36,686 nucleotides of DNA from Propionibacteriales bacterium (lineage in GTDB: Bacteria; Actinomycetota; Actinomycetes; Propionibacteriales; Nocardioidaceae), in NCBI GenBank assembly GCA_009377795.1, contig WHTJ01000006.1:63118-99803 (forward strand), given 5' to 3'. Under the pieces are notes generated by a model, which saw nothing but the letters and a program-made list of their open reading frames with translations, was not told the DNA's origin and made no database searches. This document shows, one piece after another, positions 1 to 6,679 of this stretch. The position numbers and the translations under genes are program-made. How positions within the stretch are numbered: position 1 is the first letter of the stretch; each line of letters begins with the position of its first letter.

Positions 1-219
1 GCGGCCCGGGAGTGCGAGCAGCTGGTCTGCGTGGTGCGGTCGCACAGTCCGGCGATGATGGCGTTGGTACGGCGCTGCGGGCTCAAGGCCCGGGTTCGCA
101 CCCACGACGGCGACGTACAAGTGCGCATCTCGCTGCGCGGCGTACCGCCGTTGTTCATCGCTTCTCCGGCCCGGCGGGCGCCGAAGCCGGAGCCGGAACC
201 AGCGCTGGCCGCTATCTGA
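1..219 (+). CDS. C-terminal end of a possible GNAT acetyltransferase (5' truncated)
   Basis: An open frame enters from the left edge and stops with TGA at 217-219, giving 72 visible residues. The segment CVVRSHSPAMMALVRRCGL followed by a short beta-strand-like VQVRISL resembles the last helix and strand of GNAT acetyltransferases, where 'N/S-PAM..L..R.GF' precedes the final strand. The tail is Pro/Glu-rich and probably disordered. It converges on the glpD pseudogene and overlaps its end by 8 bp. The family assignment rests on this short motif only; the catalytic part lies outside the window. Confidence 0.45.
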   Translation, partial: AARECEQLVCVVRSHSPAMMALVRRCGLKARVRTHDGDVQVRISLRGVPPLFIASPARRAPKPEPEPALAAI

Positions 220-1728
220 CCAGCGGCGGCTCGGCGCGGGCCAGCGCCTCCTCTGCCGCCGGTCGGGCCCTCTCCAGGTCGGTCGCGATCAGCCCGATCC
301 GGGCGCGCCGATGCAGCAGGTCGTCGACGTCCAGGGCTCCCTCGTGCCGTACGGCGAACAGCAGCTCGGCCGCGGTGACGTCGAGACCGTCGGCCACGGG
401 ACGCAGGTCCGCCGGGTCGCCCGCCGCCTCCCGGATGACGGCCGGAGCCTCCACGCCGTACCGCGAAATCATCCGCCGGGACGCCCGCACGTCGGCGAGG
501 ACGCGGGCCGGTGCGGCGCCCACCAGCGGCAGCCGTCGGGTGCGGCACGGGCCGGCCTCCAGACCGGAGCTGCGTACGGCGGCGTCGACCGCCTGCTCGG
601 CCATCCGGCGGTACGTCGTCAGCTTGCCGCCGACGATCGTGACCACACCGGTTCGGGAGACCAGCACGGCGTGCCTGCGCGAGAGGTCGCTGGTGTGCCC
701 GGAGCGGGTGTCGAGCAGCGGACGGAGTCCGGAGAAGGCTCCGGCGACGTCCCGCCGGGTCACGGTGGTGTGCAGCACGGTGTTGAGCGTTCCCAGCAGG
801 TAGTCGTACTCGTCGTCGGTGGGTTCGGGTACGTCGGGAACCGGGCCGTCCAGCGGCTCGTCGGTGGGGCCGACGTACACCCGGCCGTCCGGTTGCGGCA
901 GCACCAGCACGAACCGGCTGACCTCGCCGGGCACGGCCAACGTGAGGCCCGTGCGCAATCCGCCGAGGGCCGCGGCGTCCCGGAACACCAGGTGCGTGCC
1001 CCGGCTCGGCCGCAGCCGGATCTCGTCGACCAGATCGCCGGCCCACACCCCGGTGGCGTTGACCACCGCGCGAGCCCGCAGGCGGAGCCGGTCGCCGGTG
1101 AGCTCGTCGTGGAGCAACGCCCCCTCGCCGGTGACGTCCCGCGCCGAGCATCGGGTGATCACCCGCGCGCCGAGGCCGGCGGCCGTGCGGGCGAGCGACA
1201 CCACGAGCCGGGCGTCGTCGGCCAGCTGGCCGTCCCACCCGAGCAGTCCGCCCGAGATGCGATCCCGGAGCCCGGGTGCGAGGTGGAGCGCCTCCGCCCG
1301 GGTGACCCGGCGGCCGTGCGGAAGCGTCGACCCGGGCGTCCGGGCGGCGCGGCGTGGGTACGAGGCGTACCCGGAAGCAGCGGGAGCATGGCCGGCGCCG
1401 CGCGAACCAGGTGTGGTGCGGTGTACCGGAACATGATGTCCCGCTCGACCGCGCTCTCCATGGCGACACTGGGATGGCCCTGGACGAGGTACCGCAGCCC
1501 GCCGTGCACCAGCTTCGAGCTCCACCGGCTGGTGCCGTGCGCGAGGTCGTGCCGCTCCACGAGTACGACGGACAGTCCGCGGGCCGCGGCGTCGAGCGCC
1601 GTACCCGCCCCGGTCACGCCGCCCCCGATCACCAGCAGATCGCAGGTCGGGTCGGCGTACAAGCGCTCGAGGTCGCGCCGTCGGCGACGCGCGTTCAGCG
1701 AGGTGGAGGGCTCAACGTCCGGTGTCAA
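212..1728 (-). pseudogene. glpD: Glycerol-3-phosphate dehydrogenase, disrupted by deletion and frameshift
   Basis: FAD-dependent sn-glycerol-3-phosphate dehydrogenase, which oxidises glycerol-3-phosphate to dihydroxyacetone phosphate at the membrane. The N-terminal part (TTG start at 1728) has the FAD-binding LLVIGGGVTGAGTALDAAAR and the GlpD signature TSRWSSKLVHGGLRYL, and runs to LVRAAPAMLPLLPG. The rest (TLPHGRRVTRAEALHLAPGL, then GGKLTTYRRMAEQAVD and the C-terminal helical domain) lies in another frame. The switch falls near 1365-1380. Compared with the family, about 15-20 residues between 'PLLPG' and 'RRAARTP' are also missing, so the lesion looks like a deletion of a length not divisible by three, not a single-base reading error. 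The start overlaps the end of the TetR gene by 17 bp, so the two were probably translationally coupled. Without frameshifting, no complete enzyme is made. Confidence 0.85.
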
Positions 1729-2317
1729 CGGCCCGCTCCTTCGGCTGAACGGCGAGATAGCCGTGCAACAGTCCGGCCAGCTCGGTCAGCTGCTGGTCCG
1801 GCGGCACGCTCTCGACGATCGTGTCGCCGGAGAACACCACCGACTGGGCGGTCAGCAGCGTCATGTGTGCGAGTACGCCGGGGTCGCCCAGGCGGATCGA
1901 CCCGTCCGCCTGCCCGTCGAGGATCGCCTCTCGGAGGAACTCAAGAGCCGCCCGCTGGCCGGCACCGAGACGGTCGAGGACGTAGGTCATCACCACCTCG
2001 GGATCCACGTCGTGAATCTTGCGGAACAGGGGATCCTCGCGAAGCGCGCCGACGACCGCGAGCACCTGGGCGACCAGCCGCTCGCGCCCCGAACCGTGAC
2101 GGTCGCGCTGGTCGTGGATCTCGGCGAGCAGCCGTCCGACCTCCCGGGTCTGCAGGTCGGCGACCAGGGTCGACACGTCGCCCCAGCGGCGGTAGATGGT
2201 CGGACGGCTCACCCGGGCGCGGCGGGCGATCTCGGTCAAGGTGGTGCGGCGTACGCCGAACGCGAGCACGCACTGCCGGGTCGCGTCGAGGATCCGCTCT
2301 TCGTTACGAATTGACAT
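1712..2317 (-). CDS. TetR/AcrR-family transcriptional regulator
   Basis: 201 residues, the usual TetR length. The N-terminal HTH is clear: RILDATRQCVLAFGVRRTTL followed by TEIARRARVSRPTIYRRWGD (about residues 9-50). The C-terminal ligand-binding domain is helical and not assignable to a ligand. The ATG at 2315-2317 was chosen because the residues before it in the same frame are not TetR-like. It lies upstream of, and overlaps, the glpD pseudogene, and is divergent from the AGPS-like oxidase with only 18 bp between the start codons. It most likely represses its own operon and the oxidase. That role is inferred from position. Confidence 0.9.
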   Translation of the reverse strand: MSIRNEERILDATRQCVLAFGVRRTTLTEIARRARVSRPTIYRRWGDVSTLVADLQTREVGRLLAEIHDQRDRHGSGRERLVAQVLAVVGALREDPLFRKIHDVDPEVVMTYVLDRLGAGQRAALEFLREAILDGQADGSIRLGDPGVLAHMTLLTAQSVVFSGDTIVESVPPDQQLTELAGLLHGYLAVQPKERAVDTGR

Positions 2318-2326
2318 CGAATGTAA
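2304..2326. promoter_or_regulatory. Possible TetR operator between divergent genes
   Basis: The 18-bp gap between the two start codons and the first bases of the TetR gene contain TTAC (2304-2307) and GTAA (2323-2326) facing each other, and a direct repeat of GAAT. The arrangement suits a dimeric repressor that would cover both start sites. The inner bases are not well paired, so this is a weak call. Confidence 0.3.
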
Positions 2327-2335
2327 CAATAGCTC

Positions 2336-3952
2336 ATGGGCACACCGCAACCCAGCACACGCGAGATGGACTGGTCCGGATGGGGCGACCCTGCCCGGCG
2401 CCGCCCGCTGCCCGAGTCGTTGCAACGGCTCCTGGAACAGGCGCTCGGGATGCGCGCTCCGTCCGGCACTCCGGTGGCCCGGGAAGAGGTGCGGCTGCCG
2501 TCCGTCGCGCTGACCGCCAAGGTGGAGGGGGCCCTGGCGGCCGTCGTGGGCGAGGCGGAGGTGCACACCGACGTGGCCTCCCGGCTGGCGCACGCCGGCG
2601 GCAAGAGCACCCCGGATCTGCTCCGCCGCCGGTTGGTGGAGCAGTCCGCGCCCGACGCGGTGGTGCGTCCCGGGTCGCACGACGAGGTGGTGGATCTGCT
2701 GCGGGTGTGTGCGGAGGGCTCGATCGCGGTGGTCCCGTTCGGGGGCGGGACCAGCGTGGTCGGTGGCGTGCAGCCGGCGCGGGACGGCCACGCCGCGGTC
2801 GTCGCGCTGGACGTCGGCCGCCTGGACCGGCTGGTGGAGGCCGACAAGACGTCCATGACCGCGCGACTCGAGCCCGGGCTGCGCGGGCCGGAGGCCGAGC
2901 GGCTGCTCGGCGGGCGCGGGCTCACGCTCGGGCACTTCCCGCAGAGCTTCGAGTACGCGACGATCGGCGGCTTCGCCGCGACCCGGTCGTCCGGCCAGGC
3001 GTCGTCCGGTTACGGCCGGTTCGACGAGATGGTCGTCGGGCTGCGTCTCGCGACCCCGCGGGGCACGCTCGAGCTGGGCCGCGCGCCGGCGTCGGCGGCG
3101 GGTCCGGACCTTCGGCAGCTCGTGCTTGGTTCGGAGGGGGCGTTCGGCGTCATCACCGAGGTGACCGTCCGGGTGCACGCCGTACCGGAGGAGTGCGTCG
3201 ACGAGGCGTGGCGGTTCGCGGACTTCGGGTCCGGCGTCGAGGCGTTCCGCCGGCTCGCGCAGGCCGGCCGGCTGCCCACGATCGTCCGGCTGTCCGACGA
3301 GGCGGAGACGTTCGCGAACCTGGCGATGGCCGACGACGTCGGCGGGGGCGGCGCGCCGGAGGGCGGCTGTCTCGCGATCCTCGGCTTCGAAGGGGACGCC
3401 GAGCGGGTCGCGGCGTCGCGGGGGGAGCTGGCCGGTCTGCTGGAGGAGTACGGCGGTTCGCCGCTCGGGACCGAGCTCGGTGCGCGGTGGCGGGAGGGCC
3501 GCTACTCCGCGCCGTACCTCCGCGACGCCGTCCTCGACGCCGGCGGGCTGGTCGAGACCCTGGAGACGGCGACGTCGTGGAGCCGGCTGCAGACGACGTA
3601 CGCCGCCGTGCGCGACGCGCTCACCCGCGCTCTGGCCGACCAGGGGACGCCGCCGCTAGTGCTGTGTCACGTGTCGCACGTCTACCCGACCGGCGCGTCA
3701 CTGTACTTCACGGTCGCGGCGGCACAGGGAGCCGATCCGATATCTCAATGGGTGCAGGCAAAAACGGCGGCCAGTGATGCGATCGCCGAATGCGGCGCCA
3801 CGATCTCGCATCACCACGCGGTGGGGCTGGACCATCGCGACTGGATGGAGGCCGAGATCGGCGAGCTTGGCATCGAGGTGCTCCGCGCGGTCAAGAACAC
3901 CCTCGATCCGGACGGCATCCTCAACCCCGGCAAGCTGGTGCCGCCCGCCTAA
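2336..3952 (+). CDS. FAD-binding oxidase, alkyldihydroxyacetonephosphate synthase-like
   Basis: 538 residues. The N-terminal FAD_binding_4 (PCMH-type) domain includes PDAVVRPGSHDEVVDLLRV and the flavin-loop VVPFGGGTSVVGG. The C-terminal FAD-oxidase domain carries the AGPS-type His motifs CHVSHVYPTGASLYF and ATISHHHAVGLDHRDW and ends DPDGILNPGKLVPPA. AGPS enzymes replace the acyl group of acyl-DHAP by a fatty alcohol in ether-lipid synthesis; bacterial homologues such as mycobacterial AgpS are mostly uncharacterised, so the substrate is open. Homologues start close to a 'W.GWGDP' motif, so the ATG at 2366 (MDWSGWGDP) is a good alternative start. Glycerol-3-phosphate dehydrogenase makes DHAP, which fits the neighbouring glpD remnant. 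Confidence 0.88.
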   Translation: MGTPQPSTREMDWSGWGDPARRRPLPESLQRLLEQALGMRAPSGTPVAREEVRLPSVALTAKVEGALAAVVGEAEVHTDVASRLAHAGGKSTPDLLRRRLVEQSAPDAVVRPGSHDEVVDLLRVCAEGSIAVVPFGGGTSVVGGVQPARDGHAAVVALDVGRLDRLVEADKTSMTARLEPGLRGPEAERLLGGRGLTLGHFPQSFEYATIGGFAATRSSGQASSGYGRFDEMVVGLRLATPRGTLELGRAPASAAGPDLRQLVLGSEGAFGVITEVTVRVHAVPEECVDEAWRFADFGSGVEAFRRLAQAGRLPTIVRLSDEAETFANLAMADDVGGGGAPEGGCLAILGFEGDAERVAASRGELAGLLEEYGGSPLGTELGARWREGRYSAPYLRDAVLDAGGLVETLETATSWSRLQTTYAAVRDALTRALADQGTPPLVLCHVSHVYPTGASLYFTVAAAQGADPISQWVQAKTAASDAIAECGATISHHHAVGLDHRDWMEAEIGELGIEVLRAVKNTLDPDGILNPGKLVPPA

Positions 3953-3972
3953 GCGCTGCTGCGTGGACGAGA

Positions 3973-4569
3973 CTAGGCCGCCCGGCCGAGCTCCGTGAGT
4001 ACGTCGTCGCGGAGCGCGTCCGGTTCGACGCCGAGACGGCGAAGCACCTCCACCGCGACGTTGCCCTCGGGATCCAGCAGGCCCAGCAGTACGTGCTCCA
4101 CACCGATGTAGTTGTCCTGCAGAGCCTGTGCCTCCCGAAACGCTCGCTCGAGCGCGCGCTTCGCTCTCGGGGTGAACGGGATGTGGCCCGTGAGGCCGTC
4201 CGTACAGCGATTTCTGCGCCAGGGCAATGACGAACGCCGGATCTGCCCGGGCGATATGTCGAGTGCGCCCGGCCCGAAGCTGGCCTCCACCCGGCGGCGT
4301 ACCTCGTCCAGATCGATGCCGAGCGTCCGCAGGGCCTCGGAGTCCGTGGGGCTCACCGGGCCCCCGAGCACCTCGTGGATCGCCGTCCGACGAAAGGACG
4401 CGGCGGAGATGCCCCGCCGGGTCACCGCGGTCACTCCCGGTGCGTCCGGTTGCGTGAGCGCGGCGAGAAACAGATGCTCGGCGCCGACGTAGTTGTGGCC
4501 GAGTGCCCGGGCTTCGGTCTGTGCGCGTACGGCGACCTCGCGTGCCTCGCGGGTGAACCGTTCGAACAT
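3973..4569 (-). CDS. Clp amino-terminal domain protein (ClpC N-domain-like, no ATPase)
   Basis: 198 residues made of two Clp_N-type repeats. The first begins FERFTREAREVAVRAQTEAR and contains NYVGAEHLFLAAL; the second begins FTPRAKRALERAFREAQALQ and contains NYIGVEHVLLGLL. There is no AAA+ module, so the protein is a stand-alone version of the adaptor- and substrate-binding N-domain of ClpC/ClpA. The start at 4569 has GGAGG upstream, inside the end of the preceding HTH gene 3 bp away, so the pair forms one operon. Such proteins are widespread in actinobacteria and plausibly sequester or present Clp substrates or adaptors; the exact job is unknown. It ends about 20 bp from the convergent AGPS-like gene. 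Confidence 0.9.
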   Translation of the reverse strand: MFERFTREAREVAVRAQTEARALGHNYVGAEHLFLAALTQPDAPGVTAVTRRGISAASFRRTAIHEVLGGPVSPTDSEALRTLGIDLDEVRRRVEASFGPGALDISPGQIRRSSLPWRRNRCTDGLTGHIPFTPRAKRALERAFREAQALQDNYIGVEHVLLGLLDPEGNVAVEVLRRLGVEPDALRDDVLTELGRAA

Positions 4570-4572
4570 GAC

Positions 4573-4782
4573 CTACCTCCGCCCGTGCTTCTTGTGCACG
4601 GCCTGCTTGCTCACGCCGAGAGCGGAGCCGATCTGTTCCCACGACCATCCGTGGCGGCGTGCGTTATCTACTTGTAGCGCTTCGAGGCGCTCGGCCAGCC
4701 GCCGGAGGGCCGCGACCGCGCGGAGGCCGACCCGCGGATCCCGGTTGGTCGCGGCCTCGGCCGCATCCGTCGCCTCCGTCAT
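4573..4782 (-). CDS. Small helix-turn-helix protein, partner of the Clp_N protein
   Basis: 69 residues from the ATG at 4782. An amphipathic helix (ALRRLAERLEALQVDNARR) is followed by a compact HTH, WSWEQIGSALGVSKQAVHKK, resembling sigma-70 region 4 or small XRE-type readers. I preferred this ATG over an in-frame upstream start at 4842 because the upstream codons run through two palindromes that look like operators. It is the first gene of an operon with the Clp_N protein and probably autoregulates by binding those palindromes. The Clp_N partner could control its stability or activity; that link is inferred from the tight pairing. Confidence 0.8.
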   Translation of the reverse strand: MTEATDAAEAATNRDPRVGLRAVAALRRLAERLEALQVDNARRHGWSWEQIGSALGVSKQAVHKKHGRR

Positions 4783-4786
4783 GGTT

Positions 4787-4829
4787 GTCAATCTAGGTTG
4801 ACGATCGTGGTTTGTCAACCTTTGTTGAC
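4787..4829. promoter_or_regulatory. Two tandem palindromic operators before the HTH/Clp_N operon
   Basis: Two 16-bp inverted repeats lie just upstream of the HTH start: GTCAATCTAGGTTGAC at 4787-4802 and GTCAACCTTTGTTGAC at 4814-4829. The second is a perfect 6+6 repeat with a 4-bp spacer. The half-sites begin at 4787, 4797, 4814 and 4824, and the two palindrome centres are 27 bp apart. The sites flank or cover the probable promoter and suggest autorepression by the small HTH protein. Confidence 0.65.
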
Positions 4830-4897
4830 CGTCGTGACGCACACCTGGTGCTTGACGGACGGTTCCGGTCCGCCGGCGAGAAGTGCGCTGGTTATGG

Positions 4898-5182
4898 CTA
4901 GGGGCAGTGCGTGGCGTCGTCGCCGTCGATCTCCCCGAGGAACGCTCCGAAGTCGCCGATGTGGGCGTCCTCTCCCAGGATCAGCCGACTGACATTGCCC
5001 AGGCCGAGGCGGGGTTCCTCCTGCGCGGACGCGTGCTCGCCGATGTCATGGTGAGCCACGGCGCGCTGGGCACTGACCACGCCGAAGCAGTTCGGGTTCG
5101 CCGGGGTGTCGGCGACCGCGGTCGCCGGAAGCGAGACGAGGGCAGATCCGCCGAGCGCGAGGGCGGCACTGATCAATCGCAT
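4898..5182 (-). CDS. Small secreted protein of unknown function
   Basis: 94 residues. The N-terminus MRLISAALALGGSALVSLPA is a signal peptide with a likely cleavage after AVA near residue 24. The mature part starts DTPANPNCFGVVSAQRAVAH and continues HDIGEHASAQEEPRLGLGNV, ending in an acidic GEIDGDDATHCP. It has two cysteines (NPNC and THCP) that could form one disulfide. This pattern occurs in small exported proteins of streptomycetes and relatives; I know of no assigned function. Confidence 0.75.
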   Translation of the reverse strand: MRLISAALALGGSALVSLPATAVADTPANPNCFGVVSAQRAVAHHDIGEHASAQEEPRLGLGNVSRLILGEDAHIGDFGAFLGEIDGDDATHCP

Positions 5183-5340
5183 GACTCTGGTCTCCTCAGT
5201 TAGTGTTTAAGTCGCGGTAGGCGACCAGGCGCCGCCGCGCGGACCCATCGAAGGACCTGCCGAACGTTAAGCGCGGCTGCGTCGAGGGTGCGAACGGTTC
5301 GGTCGTCGACGAATCGTTTGTGCTGACAGGGGTGTGAGAC

Positions 5341-6293
5341 ATGCTGCGGCTTCGGATGAGCGTGGAGGACATCGCACTCACGTGCGTCGCGGCGCCAGGC
5401 ATGTGCGAGCTGTCGGTGAGCGTGCAGGCGCTTCAGCAGGTCGGGCATCCCTATCGAGGATTGTGGCGCTCCGCGAAGGGTGAGCTCCCCCGTCAGGCGG
5501 CTCGCTTGTGGGAGCTCATCCCCGCGCGCGGAGACGTCCCGCTGTTCCTGGCGCCGGAGATGGTGGACGACATCGACGAGGCAGTCGAGATCGTGCAATC
5601 CACACCGGCGGCACGGATTCGGGCCGAGGTGACCGCCGGCCAGGCGGCAGCCCGACCTCTTCCGTGGGTCGAGGACCTCTGCCATGGCCGACGGCGGGCG
5701 CTCCACGAGTTGGGAGTGGCGATGCACGCGTATATCACGACCAGGTGATGGCGCCGCTGTCGCCGGTACACGGTCGCGCTGTGGCGGCCGAGCGGAGCCA
5801 ACGGACCCGTCAGATTGCGGCGGAGGGCATCGCCGCGACGTTGAACAGCCTGCATCCGGCGATTCGGTGGCGCGCGGGCGTCCTCGAGGTCGCGGGTCCG
5901 GTGCATAGCGACGTCGATCTGTCCGGTCGAGGACTTCGGGTGATGCCCTCGGTGTGGCCCCGCCCCGGGGTCGCCCTCGACTGGAGCCAACCCACGCTGG
6001 TCTACCCGATTCCGTATGCCATCTGGCTGGCCGAGACGAACGCCGGGTACGACGGCGCGAAGGCCGCGCTCGGGGCTACCCGCGCCACCGTGCTGCAGAC
6101 ACTGGTCGCCGAACACACCACGACATCGCTGGCCCGCGCCATGGCGCTCAGCCCGTCATCGGCTTCTGCGCACGCCTCGGCCCTGCGACGCGCCGGCCTG
6201 GTCGCCAGTCGGCGTCGGGGCAAGGCGATGGTGCACTCCCTCACACCGTTGGGGCTGGAAATCATCACGGCGTCCAGAGGTGGGGGAGTTTAG
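5341..6293 (+). pseudogene. ArsR-like winged-helix regulator (DUF5937-type), frameshifted
   Basis: Two reading frames make one regulator. The first (5341-5748) starts MLRLRMSVEDIALTCVAAPG and ends GVAMHAYITTR. The second carries HDQVMAPLSPVHGRAVAAER, ATLNSLHPAIRWRAGVLEV and a C-terminal winged helix (ATRATVLQTLVAEHTTTSLA, then SSASAHASALRRAGLVASRR and GKAMVHSLTPLG). At 5731-5735 the sequence reads TATAT. Removing one TA restores a single frame of about 316 residues joining AMHAY directly to HDQVM. The original protein would be a one-component DNA-binding regulator. Either a dinucleotide duplication inactivated it, or the base call is wrong here. Upstream lies the convergent-side secreted protein gene; downstream is a perfect palindrome. 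Confidence 0.75.
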
Positions 6294-6308
6294 GGTCCGC
6301 GTGACGCC

Positions 6309-6332
6309 GCCGCCTAGGTATACCTAGGCGGC
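6309..6332. promoter_or_regulatory. Perfect 24-bp palindrome
   Basis: The bases from 6309 to 6332 are identical to their reverse complement, with core CCTAGGTATACCTAGG and no loop. It starts 15 bp after the regulator pseudogene stop and 117 bp before the next start codon. With no loop it suits a dimeric repressor site better than a terminator hairpin, though a transcript could still fold there. It could be an operator for the downstream small gene/LAL pair or for the broken regulator. Confidence 0.6.
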
Positions 6333-6448
6333 CCTCAGGCCCACATAGGTAGCGGCGGGTCGGCTAAGTTAGGTAATCGATACTGATGGATGGTGATCCT
6401 TACAGATGCAGGATGGACTCATCGTCGAGGAACCGCGAGGAGAACGAC

Positions 6449-6679
6449 ATGAACACCCATCCCTACGTTGCACAAGCTCTGCTGGAGGACCGCCATCGCG
6501 AGCTGATCTCCTACGCCGAGAAGCGGCGCCGGCTGTCCGCGGCGCTGCGGTGGCGCCGAGCGCGGGCGAAGGCGTACGCAAGGGCAAGCGCCCGCGACAA
6601 GGCGAACGCGACGCCTAGCGGACGCGACGCCGGTAACCTGACCTCGTGCGGAGAACGCGCGGTGGTGCCAGCCCGATGA
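6449..6679 (+). CDS. Small basic protein upstream of the LAL regulator
   Basis: 76 residues from the ATG at 6449, preceded by GCGAGGAGA as ribosome binding site. The sequence has an N-terminal [20 protein letters not shown] helix and an Arg-rich helix, [20 protein letters not shown]. Short proteins with this acidic-then-basic helical layout are common in actinobacteria and have no known role. Its TGA overlaps the ATG of the LAL gene as ATGA, so the two are translationally coupled. The Arg-rich helix could bind nucleic acid, but nothing shows it. Confidence 0.6.
   Translation: MNTHPYVAQALLEDRHRELISYAEKRRRLSAALRWRRARAKAYARASARDKANATPSGRDAGNLTSCGERAVVPAR

Noticed and set aside
1354-3777. 807-residue plus-strand open frame, and a 667-residue one at 311-2314
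   Set aside because: Arg/Gly-rich antisense shadows of glpD, TetR and the oxidase; high GC makes long false frames.
5200-5727. 175-residue minus-strand frame opposite the ArsR-like gene
   Set aside because: Antisense shadow; the plus strand carries recognisable regulator sequence.
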